A stretch of DNA of 5,653 bases from Rhodospirillales bacterium. GTDB taxonomy: Bacteria > Pseudomonadota > Alphaproteobacteria > Rhodospirillales > Casp-alpha2. The stretch covers positions 1 through 5,653 of the forward strand of contig JANQIJ010000013.1 of NCBI GenBank assembly GCA_028282185.1, in the 5' to 3' direction. The notes below the pieces were generated by a model that saw nothing but the letters and a program-made list of their open reading frames with translations, was not told the origin of the DNA and made no database searches. Of the stretch, positions 5,160 to 5,653 are shown piece by piece; the stretch's first letter is position 1, and the number at the start of each line of letters is the position of its first letter. Both the position numbers and the translations under genes were made by a program.

Positions 5160-5653
5160 CTAGTTCCCGCCGCCGGTATAGACCCGGTGGTAGCGCCGGC
5201 CCAGAGCGGTGAGGATTTCATAGCCGATGGTCCCGGCCTGCGACGCCAGTTCGTCGGCCGTATGGCGCGGACCGATCAGGTCGATCCAGTCGCCTGGGCG
5301 TGTCCGGTCAGCCGGCGCTTGCGTCACGTCCAAGGTGATCAAGTCCATGGAAACCCGCCCGACAATCGGCACCTCGACATCTCCCACATGGGCCGTGCCC
5401 CGGCTGGATAAGCTGCGCAGGTAACCGTCGGCGTAGCCGACCGGCAGGGTGGCGATGCGGCTTGGCCGCGTGACACGATGGGTCGCACCGTAGCCAACGG
5501 TCTCGGGGGTGTCAACGTCACGCACCTGCAGGATTTTCGCTTGCAAGCGAGCGACTTGTGCCATCGGGTTGGGGTGGTGAGGGGTCGGGTTGTCGCCGTA
5601 TAGCGCGACCCCAGGGCGGCCCAGGTCGAAGTGATAGTGGGCGCCCAGGAAGA
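5160..5653 (-). CDS. alr: Alanine racemase, C-terminal half (5' end outside window)
   Basis: Alr is a cytoplasmic PLP enzyme that interconverts L- and D-alanine, supplying D-alanine for peptidoglycan. Only the last 163 codons are present, so the N-terminal TIM barrel with the PLP lysine lies beyond the right edge (the family is about 360-380 residues). The visible part opens with HFDLGRPGVALYGDNP, the end of the barrel, and continues into the C-terminal beta domain. The TVGYGATHR motif carries the expected catalytic tyrosine (codon 5492-5490), the partner base to the lysine. VGYADGYLRSLSSRG and VGRVSMDLITLDVT (methionine codon 5348-5346) are also diagnostic, as is the closing GTIGYEILTALGRRYHRVY. 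A methionine codon at 5564 is internal: family-conserved sequence continues upstream of it. The gene is the first visible member of a tight run with mlaE and mlaF. No defect was seen. Confidence 0.96.
   Translation of the reverse strand, partial: FLGAHYHFDLGRPGVALYGDNPTPHHPNPMAQVARLQAKILQVRDVDTPETVGYGATHRVTRPSRIATLPVGYADGYLRSLSSRGTAHVGDVEVPIVGRVSMDLITLDVTQAPADRTRPGDWIDLIGPRHTADELASQAGTIGYEILTALGRRYHRVYTGGGN

Noticed and set aside
3721..5163. 480-codon plus-strand open frame opposite mlaF and mlaE
   Set aside because: The reverse strand encodes two clear transporter proteins with intact motifs. The plus-strand product has low-complexity shadow composition rich in D, R, Q and H.
4331..5221. 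Alternative minus-strand frame of 296 codons overlapping mlaE
   Set aside because: It is out of frame with the conserved MlaE coding sequence and yields an arginine-rich product with no motif.
5160..5564. Reading the alr fragment as a complete 134-residue gene starting at ATG 5564
   Set aside because: The frame continues upstream with alanine-racemase sequence (HFDLGRPGVALYG), so this methionine is internal and the gene is cut only by the window edge.

Overview
The window looks like chromosomal housekeeping DNA from a GC-rich alphaproteobacterium, probably a Rhodospirillales-type lineage. I infer this from the strong G/C bias at third codon positions, the style of the RadA, Alr and Mla-type proteins, and the closeness of alr, an MlaE/MlaF-type ABC pair and radA, an arrangement I recall from that group. 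No rRNA, tRNA, mobile element, CRISPR array or phage signature was seen.

Layout from left to right. Positions 1-1232 (minus strand) hold radA, the DNA-repair ATPase, cut off by the left window edge about 50 codons before its expected end. A 148-bp divergent intergenic region follows, with a GC-rich palindrome and a possible radA promoter. Positions 1381-1977 (plus) encode a small TPR-like protein, and 2081-2467 (plus) a single-domain cupin with KdgF-like residues that starts at TTG. The cupin gene ends 13 bp inside the 3' end of a convergent gene at 2455-3465 (minus), which encodes an unrecognised single-pass membrane protein. After a 128-bp gap come three tightly packed minus-strand genes: an MlaF-type ATPase (3594-4364), an MlaE-type permease (4378-5151), and the C-terminal half of alanine racemase, alr (5160-5653, cut by the right edge).

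The minus-strand block is transcribed right to left as alr, mlaE, mlaF and possibly the membrane protein. Gaps of 8 and 13 nt imply one operon for the first three. Alr supplies D-alanine for peptidoglycan, and MlaEF-type importers move lipids between the membranes of the envelope, so the block has an envelope theme. The MCE-domain subunit (MlaD) such a transporter needs is not in the window. The position after mlaF is instead occupied by the unrecognised membrane protein. The two plus-strand genes sit as an oppositely oriented island between this block and radA.

I found no convincing new multi-gene system. The points most worth a second look are the LSIGM signature motif of the MlaF-like ATPase, the unrecognised membrane protein next to an MCE-less MlaEF pair, and the KdgF-like cupin outside any visible sugar-acid pathway.
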